Source of the DNA: CAWGCA01 sp963820955
GTDB lineage: Bacteria; Pseudomonadota; Gammaproteobacteria; Chromatiales; Chromatiaceae
Direction of reading: 5' to 3'
Length of the DNA: 64,000 bases
Assembly: GCA_963820955.1 (NCBI GenBank)
Contig: CAWGCA010000024.1
Coordinates: 62,001 to 126,000, forward strand
This document shows, piece after piece, positions 19,191 through 29,200 of the stretch. A program made the translations under genes and the position numbers. Every line of letters begins with the position of its first letter. The first letter of the stretch is position 1. The notes under the pieces are model-generated. The model had not been told where the DNA came from, did not search any database, and worked only from the letters and a program-made list of their open reading frames with translations.

Positions 19191-20752
19191 CTACCCCAGT
19201 CTGTCATCGGCTACGTAGTAGCGCGGATCTTCCAGCATGTTCACTTCCACCAGATCCCCGGCCTTCACCAGCAGATTCTGGCATTCTTGGCTCAGGTGCT
19301 TTATGTGCAGGCGTTTCTCGGCGCGGGTATAGCGGTCGGCGAGTGCGTCGATTGCCTCCAGGCCAGAGTGGTCGTAGACCCGCGCGTTGGCGAAATCCAC
19401 CATCACTTCGTCCGGATCGTTCCTCGGGTCGAACAGATCGGCGAAGGTTTGCACCGAGCCGAAGAACAGCGGGCCGCTCAGTTCGTAGTGCTTGATGCCG
19501 TATTTGTCGACGTGGGTTTTGGTATAAATGTGTTTGGCGTGCTTCCAGGCGAACACCAGGGCGGAGACGATGCACGCCGACAATGACCGCAATGGCCAGA
19601 TCGGTAAGCACCGTCACCACCGCCACCAGGATGCCGACAAAGGTATCAGCCAGCGGGATTTTTCCGAGCAGGCGGAAGCTGGCCCACTCGAATGTGCCGA
19701 GCACGACGATGAACATCACGCCTACCAGCGCCGCCACCGGGATCATCTCGATCAGGCTGGAGCCGAACAGGATGAAGGCGAGCAGAAATAACGCGGCTGC
19801 GATGCCGGAAAGGCGGCCACGACCACCGGAGTTGATGTTGATCATGCTCTGGCCGATCATCGCGCAACCGCCCATGCCGCCGAACAGACCGTTCACCGTG
19901 TTGGCCACGCCCTGGCCTACACACTCCTTGTTTCCGCGGCCTCGGGTCTCGGTGATTTCATCGATCAGGCTCATGGTCAGCAGTGACTCGATCAGTCCAA
20001 CTGCGGCGAGGATGAAGGCATAGGGCAGGATGATCTAGAGGGTCTCCAGGGTCAACGGCACCATCGGGATGTGGAAGGAGGGCAGGCCGCCGGCGATGGT
20101 GGCCGCGGGGATCGCCGCGACATGTCGCGCAGTACGTCCTGTACCGGTGCGTGCATCCAGGTCCAGAAACACGACCAGCAGGGTCACGCTGACGATGGCC
20201 ACCAGCGAGGCGGGTACCGCCGTGGTCAGTTTTGGCAGAAAGTGGATGATCGCCATGGTCAGCGCCACCAACCCCAGCATGATCACAGCGGTTCACCGCG
20301 TCATCCAGGCCATCTCGCCGTCGGCGTCCGGCACCTGAAACTGCTGGAGCTGGGCGAGGAAGATAACGATCGCCAGGCCGTTGACGAAACCCAGCATCAC
20401 CGGATGCGGTACCATGCGGATGAATTTACCGAGCCGAAAAACCCCGGCGAGGATCTGGATCAGGCCGGCCAGCAGCACCGCGGCAAAGAGATATTCCACG
20501 CCGTGCTCGGCGACCAGCGACGACCATCACCACCGCCATGGCGCCGGTGGCGCCGGAGATCATGCCGGGACGCCCGCCGATGATGGCGGTGATGATACCC
20601 ATCATGAAGGCGGCATAGAGGCCGACCAGGGGCTCCACACCGGCGACGAAGGCAAAGGCAACCGCTTCCGGCACCAGGGCCAGGGCGACGGTGAGGCCGG
20701 ACAGCAGGTCGTTTTTGACGCACTGTCTGCTTGGACAGGTCAGTTGGAACAT
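19191..20752 (-). pseudogene. SulP family anion permease with STAS domain, multiply broken
   Basis: Fragments in all three minus frames line up to one SulP transporter. The N-terminus is NDLLSGLTVALALVPEAVAFAF, followed by GLYAAFMMGIITAIIGGRPGMISGATGAMAVV. After a shift near 20515 comes EYLFAAVLLAGLIQILAGVFRLGKF. After another near 20297 comes MLGLVALTMAIIHFLPKL. An in-frame TAG at about 20035 is followed in the same frame by ILPYAFILAAVGLIESLLT and DEITETRGRGNKECVGQGVAN. A last shift near 19575 leads to the STAS domain (YELSGPLFFGSV ... VDFANARVYDHSGLEAIDAL). Family members move sulfate, bicarbonate or other anions. Three frameshifts and a nonsense codon make this a true pseudogene. Confidence 0.85.
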
Positions 20753-21017
20753 TGATTACCTTGGTTTTTTAAGCGGAAAACGAAAACTATATCAGAAAAT
20801 GATTATATATGTATATAAAGAGTCGCGGACTCAACGGCGGTGGGGAAAAGTTGCCCAAGATGTGGGTGTTCCCTTGTGAATCTGCATGACTGCCAGCGCA
20901 GCAGCCAGAAAGGTTCCGTTCAGGCATCAGAGGGTAGCTGGTTTGACAAAAGGCTGCTTCCGCCGGGATACTTTTCGGAACCAGCAGGGCGACACTCGAT
21001 GCAGGCGCGCATAGAAA

Positions 21018-21305
21018 ATGAGCAAGCATAACTACCCATACATCGCATTCGGATTAGGTTTGTTTCTGATGCTGGTTGTAATGAAAGGCAGTGAGATGCG
21101 TGCTGGTGGTGTAACAGCTATTCCGTTGTTTACCTTGCTCGCTATTAGTGAATTCGCATTTTTTGTGACCGCAATCGGGGCGTATGTCGGCATAAAACAG
21201 ATTCTGACTGCCGGTATAACACCTTTTTACACAATAGTTGCGATAGGCTGTATTCCACTGTCTATTGGATTTGTACTGCTAGGGATAGAACTCTGGCCGC
21301 AGTAG
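21018..21305 (+). CDS. Small membrane protein, about three helices (95 aa)
   Basis: The ORF encodes hydrophobic segments at about residues 6-22, 34-57 and 66-90, with a positively charged N-terminus (MSKHNY). I do not recognise a family. It stands alone between the SulP pseudogene and a repeat. The regular helix-sized segments and the lack of polar breaks argue for a real inner-membrane protein. Confidence 0.5.
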   Translation: MSKHNYPYIAFGLGLFLMLVVMKGSEMRAGGVTAIPLFTLLAISEFAFFVTAIGAYVGIKQILTAGITPFYTIVAIGCIPLSIGFVLLGIELWPQ

Positions 21306-21689
21306 CAGAGGATAAACTATCGGGCTCCCGGACCGATCAATGCCTGCGAAAAAATGCCAATGTTTTTTAGGCGTCGATTAGACTAATCCGTGGGAACCGG
21401 ATAACGCCCACAGAATACGCCTTGTCTTGGATGCTCGCATTTGCACACCTTATTCGGGTCTTTCCAGCACATTTTCTCATTCTTGGTTTCATCGCCCGAT
21501 TGCGATTCTGTTCTCACTCGTTGGTTTCCCCCGCTGTCGTACGCGTTGGCTCCGGTCACATCCTTCTCCTCCTCGTTGTTTTAGCACCCCCGCGGCCGGC
21601 ATTCTTCTTCGGTACTGCTGGATACAACTCGGCTCGGCTCGGCTTGCCTGGTCGGTGCAAGTTATTGGTACCTAAGCGATACTCTTTTC
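21306..21689. other. Intergenic stretch without recognised content
   Basis: About 380 nt follow the small membrane gene. Short ORFs here lack a ribosome-binding site and recognisable motifs. The stretch ends at a family 1 repeat. Confidence 0.4.
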
Positions 21690-21726
21690 AGGGTACTTGC
21701 ACCTCCAATTTTTCGAGGTGCCCTTC
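21690..21726 (-). repeat. Family 1 repeat, internally deleted copy
   Basis: The two ends, AGGGTACTT and AATTTTTCGAGGTGCCCTT, are kept while the middle is missing. It is inverted relative to the copies at 5147 and 37152. It lies about 70 nt beyond the stop of the last gene of the kor-rnf operon. Confidence 0.7.
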
Positions 21727-21795
21727 AAACAATAGTTCAATAATTAGTGATTTGTTAAGCCTCTATGTCTGCGGGTGAAACAGCCCCACCTGGAT

Positions 21796-21966
21796 TCATT
21801 CCCTGTCTTCCGGAGTCGCCGGTGTGTGCCTGCAGGAGCCGCAACCGGTGCACGAATCCGCCGATTTGTCGGCCGTTGGGTCCACCTGCCTCAGCCACTG
21901 CTGGAACAGCACCCAGCCCGCGCATAAGGCGGCCAGTCCCAGGATGGCGAATAGATGGGTCCACAT
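21796..21966 (-). CDS. Small Cys-rich membrane protein at the end of the rnf operon (56 aa)
   Basis: An ATG at 21966, three nt after the rnfA stop, opens a 56-residue frame. It has one membrane helix (LFAILGLAALCAGWVLF, residues 5-21) and a C-terminal cluster SCTGCGSCRH (about residues 38-47), then ends PEDRE. The layout of one helix plus a Cys cluster recalls NqrM, the maturation factor of the related Na+-NQR, and FeoB-associated Cys-rich proteins. Overlapping frames on the same strand look less protein-like. By position it may help insert iron into, or mature, the Rnf complex; this is inference. Confidence 0.65.
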   Translation of the reverse strand: MWTHLFAILGLAALCAGWVLFQQWLRQVDPTADKSADSCTGCGSCRHTPATPEDRE

Positions 21967-21969
21967 AAC

Positions 21970-22548
21970 TCAAGCAGTGCTGAACAGACCGGCGAAACCC
22001 ATGAAGGCCATGGACAAAATACCGGCAATGATTAGATTCAAGGCAGTGCCTCTGATCAAACGGGGTACTTCCGCCAACTCGGTCTCCTCCCGCAAGCCCG
22101 CCATCAGCACCAGAGCTAGAGTGAAACCCAGACCGGCACCAAGGGCGTAGCTCATACCCTCAACGAAGTCATAACCCTTGTTGGTGGCAAAAATAGCGAG
22201 TCCAAGGATGGCGCAGTTAGTGGTGATCAAAGGTAGAAAGATGCCCAACGCCTTGAACAGGGGGGGGCTCAGTTTTTTGATCACCATTTCGATGAACTGG
22301 ACCGTACTCGCGATGACTACGATAAAACTGATCAGCCGTAGATAAGGCGCGTGAATCAAAATATAGGTATTGAGAAACCAGGCGCACAGGGCGGTGATCA
22401 GCATGACGAAAATGGTGGCCAGCCCGAGGCGGAAGGCGGTATCCAGTCGTTGCGATACACCCAGGAAGGGGCACAACCCGAGAAAATAGGCCAGAACAAA
22501 ATTATTGATCAGCAGTGCGCTGACAAATATCCACACGACATCGTTCAT
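21970..22548 (-). CDS. rnfA: Rnf complex subunit RnfA
   Basis: A 192-residue membrane protein with six helices, the RnfA/NqrE fold. The conserved half-site motifs YFLGLCPFLG (near residue 25) and ITTNCAILG (near 110) carry the two Cys that, with those of RnfE, ligate an intramembrane [2Fe-2S] cluster. The complex moves electrons between ferredoxin and NAD while pumping Na+ or H+. Its start overlaps the rnfE stop by four nt (ATGA), and the 56-aa Cys-rich gene follows at once. The length is standard. Confidence 0.95.
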   Translation of the reverse strand: MNDVVWIFVSALLINNFVLAYFLGLCPFLGVSQRLDTAFRLGLATIFVMLITALCAWFLNTYILIHAPYLRLISFIVVIASTVQFIEMVIKKLSPPLFKALGIFLPLITTNCAILGLAIFATNKGYDFVEGMSYALGAGLGFTLALVLMAGLREETELAEVPRLIRGTALNLIIAGILSMAFMGFAGLFSTA

Positions 22549-23195
22549 CGTGCTTTGACCTCCATATCGTCCAGCCGTTGGATGAGATTATCCTTGCGCT
22601 CCTTCAGCCAATTGAAAAACAACAACAGCAGGCCGAGGGTAAGGAAGCCGCCGGGCGGCAGAATCATGATCACCCAGGGCTCGAAATTCTCGCCGAACAG
22701 TTTGAAACCAAACAGGGCTCCTTCTCCCAGTATTTCGCGCACGGCACCCAGGGAGAAGAGGGCAAACATGAAACCGCTGGCCATGCCCAAGGCATCCACC
22801 ACGGCCAGGCGCACTGAATGGCGGGAGGCAAAGGCCTCTTGCCGTCCCAGGATCATGCAGTTGGCCACGATCAGCGGGATGAAGGCTCCCAGCTCCTTGT
22901 GGATCCCGGGCACCAGGGCCTCCAGGGTGAAGTCGGTGACGGTGACGAAGGTGGCGATGATGATGATATAGGTGGAAATGCGCACTTGCTTTGGAATCCA
23001 TCGTTTCAGGGACGAAACCAGAAAGCTCGAGGTCACCAGCACGAAAAAGGTCGCTCCACCCATGGCCAGGGCATTCACCGCCGAATTGGTGACCGCCAGC
23101 ATGGGGCACATACCCAGCACCTGGACAAACACCGGGTTGTCCCGCCACAGGCCTTTGATGAATTCGTGATAGGCGTCCTGTTTTTTCTGAGTCAT
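22545..23195 (-). CDS. rnfE: Rnf complex subunit RnfE
   Basis: A 216-residue membrane protein homologous to RnfA in inverted topology, also called RsxE/NqrD. The start reads YHEFIKGLWRDNPVFVQVLGMCPMLAVTNSA, and IVANCMILGRQEAFA in the middle carries the second cluster Cys. The C-terminal tail is charged and cytoplasmic. It lies between rnfG (10 nt upstream) and rnfA (overlapping by four nt). Confidence 0.95.
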   Translation of the reverse strand: MTQKKQDAYHEFIKGLWRDNPVFVQVLGMCPMLAVTNSAVNALAMGGATFFVLVTSSFLVSSLKRWIPKQVRISTYIIIIATFVTVTDFTLEALVPGIHKELGAFIPLIVANCMILGRQEAFASRHSVRLAVVDALGMASGFMFALFSLGAVREILGEGALFGFKLFGENFEPWVIMILPPGGFLTLGLLLLFFNWLKERKDNLIQRLDDMEVKAR

Positions 23196-23205
23196 AGGTT
23201 AAACC

Positions 23206-23862
23206 CTATTTGACTGAGTCAATATCATTTGACAGATTCAGGCGTGGATACCACCGCTCATTCGTTTGATTGATAATCCGCACCACTGCCTTGGAGGAGA
23301 TGGTCGCTCCTGTGATGGCATCGATCTCGTTCGCGGCGGATTTGCTGCCCTTTTTCACCGCTACTATCTCCGGATCAATGGGTAAATCGTCGAAGCTGGC
23401 GACGAATGCGGCGTCCTTGTATATCTTGTCTCCCAGCCCCGGGGTTTCACGGCTCTCGAGAATCTCCATGCCGATCACCTTGCGCTCTTTCGGCAGGTAA
23501 CCGTACAGCAAACGGATAGTGTCCTGGAACCCGGGTCCCGAGCCAGGGATGGCGTAGCCCACAAGATTACCGTCTGCGCCATAGCCGCCAAAGATAGACT
23601 CCTCGCCCTTTTCTATCTTCTTCACCGTCGTCAGCCGGCCCTCGCGGTAGACCAGCCGCTGCAGACTGGTGGTGCCCGGAAGCACTCTGAACACGGCCTC
23701 CTGCAGTACTTTGGCCTTGTAGGCAGCGATAGTGGGCAGGGTTGCCTCGTAGACCGAGACGATAATCAGGCCGGACAGCAAACCGGCGAAGCTGAGGGTG
23801 GCCACCAACCGTGTGGAGCCGGGTTCAGCGGTCTTAATGGAAGTCTGAGTCCGGTTGTTCAT
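23206..23862 (-). CDS. rnfG: Rnf complex subunit RnfG (FMN-binding)
   Basis: A 218-residue protein with one N-terminal membrane helix (LVATLSFAGLLSGLIIVSVY) and a periplasmic FMN-binding domain. The flavinylation motif is DAITGATISSKAVV near residue 190, in which the second Thr takes FMN through ApbE. GYAIPGSGPGFQDTIRLLYGY and ETPGLGDKI are conserved family blocks. It starts 7 nt after the rnfD stop. No apbE is present in the window, so the flavin transferase must be encoded elsewhere. Confidence 0.93.
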   Translation of the reverse strand: MNNRTQTSIKTAEPGSTRLVATLSFAGLLSGLIIVSVYEATLPTIAAYKAKVLQEAVFRVLPGTTSLQRLVYREGRLTTVKKIEKGEESIFGGYGADGNLVGYAIPGSGPGFQDTIRLLYGYLPKERKVIGMEILESRETPGLGDKIYKDAAFVASFDDLPIDPEIVAVKKGSKSAANEIDAITGATISSKAVVRIINQTNERWYPRLNLSNDIDSVK

Positions 23863-23869
23863 CTGCTCA

Positions 23870-24878
23870 TCATTTCCTGCCGAACACCCGGGGTTGAATA
23901 AACCGGTTGATCAACGGCGTTGCCGCATTCATCAGCAGAATGGCGTACATCACACCTTCCGGAAAACCTCCAAAGAGCCGGATCACCACCACCAGAAATC
24001 CCACCCCGATGGCGAAGACCCAGACGCCACCTGGGGTCAGGGGCGAGGTGACAGGGTCGGTGGCCATGTAGAAGGCACCCAGCAGCAAGCCGCCGGAGAA
24101 GACTGCGAACAGGGGGTCTGGAAAACGGGTTGTGTCAAACGCATAAATGACAGCGGAGAACAGGGCCACCGACAGCAGGATGCCGGCCGGGCATGCGCCA
24201 GTCGATATCCCGCCGCAGCAGCAGAAATATCCCGCCGACCAGCAGCAATAGGCCGCTGGTCTCGCCCAGGGAGCCGGCGGTATTCCCCAGCATCAAGTCC
24301 AGCAGGGAAGTGGGTTGCTGCTCGAATTTCATCAGCCCCAGGGGTGTGGCCGCAGAGACCGCATCGTACTGGGGTTGCATAAAGGGCAGCGCCAGGTTGG
24401 ATGGGTACCATAGGAAAAATCCCTCGCCATTCGTCTGGGCACTCCAGGTGGTCATGGCAATGGGAAAGGTGGCGAGCAGAAAAGCCCGGCCCACGAGGGC
24501 CGGGTTGAACAGGTTTTGCCCAAGCCCCCCCCAGATCAGCTTGCCCAGGCCGATAGAGACCACCCCGCCCAGGAAGGCCATCCACAGCGGCAGTGCGGGC
24601 GGCAGGGTGAGACCCAGCAGCAGGCCGGTCAGTGCCGCGCTGGCGTCCTGCAGCCTGGTCGATCGCTGCTCCCTGGGTGAGAAGAACCACTCGGTCAACA
24701 CTGCCCCCAGGATGGTCGCCACCAGTACCAGCAGGGCACCCAGACCGAACAGCCAGATGGCGGCCAGGGTGGCGGGCAGCAAGGCGTAGACCACGTCCCG
24801 CATGGTCTGGGCGGTGGTCATCTCCTGCTTCAGCAGGGGCGATGGCTGCACCAGCAGTCTGGGGTCCTTAGCCTTCAT
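23870..24878 (-). pseudogene. rnfD: Rnf complex subunit RnfD, one frameshift
   Basis: The N-terminal frame gives about 230 residues of RnfD: membrane helices, then LGKLIWGGLGQNLFNPALVGRAFLL and the TTWSAQTNGE region. The C-terminal frame gives AVIYAFDTTRFPDPLFAVFS, then GAFYMATDPVTSPLTPGG and IRLFGGFPEGVMYAILLMNA. One extra C/G near 24186-24191 separates them; without it the protein is a full-length RnfD of about 335 residues. The start at 24878 shares a base with the restored rnfC stop (TAATG). Neighbouring rnf genes look intact, so the indel may be a sequence error. Confidence 0.88.
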
Positions 24879-26219
24879 TAGGCCTTGCCCTTCTTACTGC
24901 GAATGTCGCTCTTGGCGGCACGGATCAACTGCACGATGGGGATGCCTGAGGGGCAGGAGTAGGTGCAGGAACCGCACTCCACACACTCCATAACGTTGGC
25001 CTTCTTGATCTGGTCGAACAGTCGAGCCCGGGCAAGACGGGCCAAGCTTGGAGGGATTGAGGAAATAGGGGCAGGCCTCCACGCAACGGCCGCAGCGGAT
25101 GCAGGGGTATTCTTTGGGGCGGGCCGTCTCCTCCTGCGTAAAGGCCAGCACCCCGGAGCTTGCCTTGATGATCGGGGCGTCCAGGCTGGCGATGGGGGTG
25201 CCCATCATGGGGCCGCCCATGACCACCTCCTTGGTTCCTTTCCTAAGGCCGCCGCAGAAGCGCAGCACCTCTCGCACCGGCGTACCTAAGGGTACGATCA
25301 GATTGGCGGGGTATTCGATGCCGGGGCCTGATACCGTTACCATGCGGTCGATATAGGGCAGGCCGGTGTCGAAGTAGTCGGCTATGGCAACAATGGTGCT
25401 CACATTGTTCATGATGATACCTATGTCTGCCGCATGCAGGCCGGCGGGGACCTCCATGTTCAACAGAGATTTGATCATCATTTTGGAATCACCCTGCGGA
25501 TACTTGACCCGCAGGGGAGCCACCCGGTAGGGCCGATCCGGTGGGATGTGCCTGCGCAGGGCCTCGATGGCATCAGGCTTGTTGAGCTCAATGCCAATGA
25601 TAGATTCCTCGGCCCCCAGTAGGTTGTGCAGGATTTCGATGCCCCGCATCAGGGCGTCGGGACGCTCCGCCATCACCCGGTGGTCATTGGTAAGGTAGGG
25701 TTCGCACTCTGCGCCATTGGCGATTAAGTACTTAATCTTCACCCCTTCGCGCAGGGAGTATTTAACGTGGGCGGGAAGTGATGCTCCACCCAGGCCCACG
25801 ATCCCTGTCTGCTGCATGACGGAAACGAAATCGTCCAAGGACAGGCCACGCCAGTCTGGCGGTCGGTCGACATCCAGGCGTTGGGTGGCATAGGGGTCTG
25901 CTTCTATCTCTATGGCTTGTTCATAGCGTCCACCGGGCGCGCGTCGCCGGCCGATGGCGCGCACCCAGCCGGTCACCGGGCTATGCAGACTGGCGGATAC
26001 GAATGCGCCTGGTTCCGCGATTAAATGGCCACGCCTCACGCGCTGGCCCACATTTACCACCGGCTTCGAAGGCGCGCCCAGGTGCTGGTGTAGGGGAAGT
26101 ATGTAGCGGTCCACAAAGGGCATGCGCTGGCTATGCAGCCGGGCAGTTCCATCCTTGTATTCGTCCGGGTGGATTCCGTGGGAGAAGCTGCGTTTGAACA
26201 ATGTAGACAGGGCTAGCAT
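24878..26219 (-). pseudogene. rnfC: Rnf complex subunit RnfC, late frameshift
   Basis: RnfC carries the NADH/FMN site and two [4Fe-4S] clusters. Present are GIHPDEYKD, the GIVGLGGASLPAHVK glycine loop, IANGAECEPYLT and GGPMMGTP. The first cluster motif CIRCGRCVEACP is intact. One extra base near 25041-25048 shifts the frame just before the second cluster. In the other frame it reads CVECGSCTYSCPSGIPIVQLIRAAKSDIR and ends at a TAA at 24878-24880, next to the rnfD start. Without the indel the protein has about 446 residues. As given, the frame runs on to 24894 with a scrambled tail and no second cluster. Confidence 0.88.
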
Positions 26220-26250
26220 AGCGTTCTTTGTCTGGTTGTATCACATACGG

Positions 26251-29200
26251 CTATTCGGATTTTCGCATCGGCGCATTCTGGTAGCCGGCGAGTTGCATCA
26301 GGCGTTCACGCATCTCCTGGCGAGTTTCTTCCTGAAACGCGTTGCGCAGATCACGTATCTGCATTTCATAATCTGCTGCCTGTGTATTCAGTTCAGCCTC
26401 GCGCTCCGCCGCTACCCGCGCTTCGGCCTCTCGTTGCACACGTGCGGTAAAGGGTGTGACCAGCCCTGCCAGCTCCTGGAGCATGCGCCAGACCTGATAG
26501 CGTTCCGCACTGACGGCTACCAGTCGTTCATCGACCTGGAGCCGCTGAGCCTCCCCGCCAGCGTCAACCAGGTCGACAAATGGGGTCCGCTGGCTGCGTT
26601 CCTTGTTGGACAGTTTGAGATATTCGGTCAATGTTACCGGCTCGGCGGTTCCCTCTTTCAATGGCAGGAAATAGTCTGAGAAGCGGCGCTCGTCCAATGC
26701 CCACAGGGCGGGGCTGACAGGGGTTCCCTCGGGCGTCATCACCCAGGGGTCGCGAGGGGCCGGGTTGTCATCCAGACTGATGCGTGAACCGAATACGCCT
26801 TCAGCCTGAGGATGATAGCGGAACAAGGGAAAGACTCTGGCAGCTACTGCAGCCTGGGCCCGGCGCAGGGTCTGGTCCGGAGCGAAGCCATGGCGCGCCG
26901 GGCTCGGGGCATGCACGTGCAGCAGGGCGGGTCCAGGGAAGTCAAAGGCCGATTGGATGCTGCCGGAAAAATGTGGAGTAGAACCAATCGACGTCTGAGC
27001 AATGCAGGCACGGCGCTGGGCGAACGCCAGCAGGCCTAAATCGATGGTTACATCATCCACTTTGGAAAGCGGCGCTTCCAGGTCTGCCTGCCTGCTGAGC
27101 CCCAGGTCCAGGTCGGCCAGCAGCAGTATTTTGATCGGCAGGTCGTTTCCGAGGATCCAGGCAACCTGACCCAGGCCGCGGCCGCCCAGTAGACTGCTGT
27201 CACCCACCAGCAGCAGAGAGGGGCACAAGGCGCGCTCATCATCATCAAGGTCACGCCAGGTAAGGGCTTCGAGGTTCGACCAGGCTCGGGTTGCGTCTGC
27301 TGCGCGTTCCAGCTCCACCCGCGCTTTGCGCATCAGTACAAAACCTTCTGTCGCCTGGCGCAGTTGACCTTCCAGTAAGCCCGCGGCGAGCTGAGCACCG
27401 TCACCGGTGGAGTCAAGGGTGACGGGCCCTGAAAAAGGGTTGTGCGGGAAGCTGCTGGCCCAGCCCACCATGGAGTCAGGCGAGAGCACGAGACTCAATC
27501 GGGCGCGCCCCATGCCCTGACGCCCGGTGGACAGTCGCCAGGCCAGGTCGCCCAAATCGCGCGCCAAGTCGACCAGTCGGCGCAGCCGGGCGGCGTCAAT
27601 CGCGTTGTCGATCGCTTGTTCTTCGGCCTCGCCGATGAGTGTCGTCATGTCTGCCTGTCGGCTATCGATGTTTTGCAGGCCCCGCGCCAGCGCATCCAGG
27701 TCGTCAGCAGGCAGGGCGTCCGCCAGGATATTGCGGATCAATCCAGTGATTTTCTCCCGGGTGGTGTTAACCTGTCTTAGAAAATCCTCAAACCGCGGGG
27801 CCTGCCGGGCCTCCACTACTGCGAGGGTTAAGCGCAGTGCCAGCTTGGCCCCCGATCCAGGTTCGGCACCGTCACCACCCACAACGGCTAATCCAGCACC
27901 GGGGGCAAGGGCCGCTGCTGCCGCCATGCCGACTTCGGGTTGCTGCCCTAACCTTTGGATTGTTGCCAGTTCGGTATCAGGCAGCTGGTGCCAGGCCTTT
28001 TGGATTCGCCGTGCCTGGGACAGGGAGTGGGAGCTTTGGCGGGCGATCTGCAGCGCGCCTGGCTCGCAGCACTGAATACAGATCCCACATCCCTTGCATC
28101 CTTCGGTGTCCACTGCCAGCATCAGGAGTTCACCGCTGCCCCTGTCCCGGTTCTCGGGGTCGACGAACATAGGCGCTGTCACCGCAACCGGCAGACAGCC
28201 GAGATCCGTCAGCAACTGCTCCAGACTGCTCTCTATCGCTGATTTGCGATCTTCCGGAAAAGGCGATTTCCCCTTGATTTTGTCGTAGGCCCTGGTGATC
28301 AGGTCCTCCACTGTCGAAGCCGCGGTATCCGGGCTTCGACACAGCTCCGCGATGCCTGTGGCCAGCTTGGAAGCAATAGGCCTGAGCGCGTCGGCACCCG
28401 TCTTGCGGATACCCGCATCGAGCAGGCGGGACGGCGAAATGACCAGCGCGTTGATGGCCGCATCCGGGCAGGCGCTCCAACAGGCACCGCATCCGGTGCA
28501 CAAGCCAGGTTCAAAAACTGGCAGTTCCTTCCGTAGCGGGCTCAGGTCGCGAAAACTGGCGGACAGAGGGGGCACTGCCCCTATTGCCAGATAGGGGTCG
28601 GGCGCCAGCTCAGCCGTATTGCCTTGGCTGTAGAGCACCCCGACCTGGTCCCAGAAACGGGGGAGGCTGTCGTAGGCATCGTCAATGTTGCCAAGCTGCC
28701 GAACCAGGGCGGGAGCCTCGTCGTCAGCGGCCCTGGTAACCCGCGCCGGTTCCAGTGGGAGACGAGATATATCGATGGCCTGGACCTGTTTCACGCCCGC
28801 TTCGAATTCTGCCAGGTGCTGTGCCGCCTCAGTTACAGTCTGGCGCAGCAACTCCTCTCGCGCACCGAGCAGGCGGCGCCGGGTAATCTCCAGCAGGCCG
28901 GTTTCCATTAGCACCGCAAAGGCCGCGCCCAGCAGATACTCGTCACTGGCGGAGGCGGGGTCCTTCGGTGGGGGTATTCTGTACAGTCGGACGTCAGCTT
29001 CCTTCAGCGCAGTCCGAGTGGCGCCGGGCAGTCTTATCCAGAGCCTTTCATGGGGAAGGGCGCTTTGCACAAGCAGGGCAGCCCCCCTGCCGAGCCCCCG
29101 GTGGGGACAGAGCCCTTGCAGGCCGGAGTCGGTGGCTAGCAGCGCCAGATCTACCGGTGTTTCGTCTCCCGGGTCCCGCAAGCCTGCGGTCGCAAAGGTG

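Noticed and set aside
21422..21778. A 118-residue plus-strand ORF beyond the small membrane gene.
   Set aside because: It runs through a family 1 repeat and shows no recognisable motif or start site.
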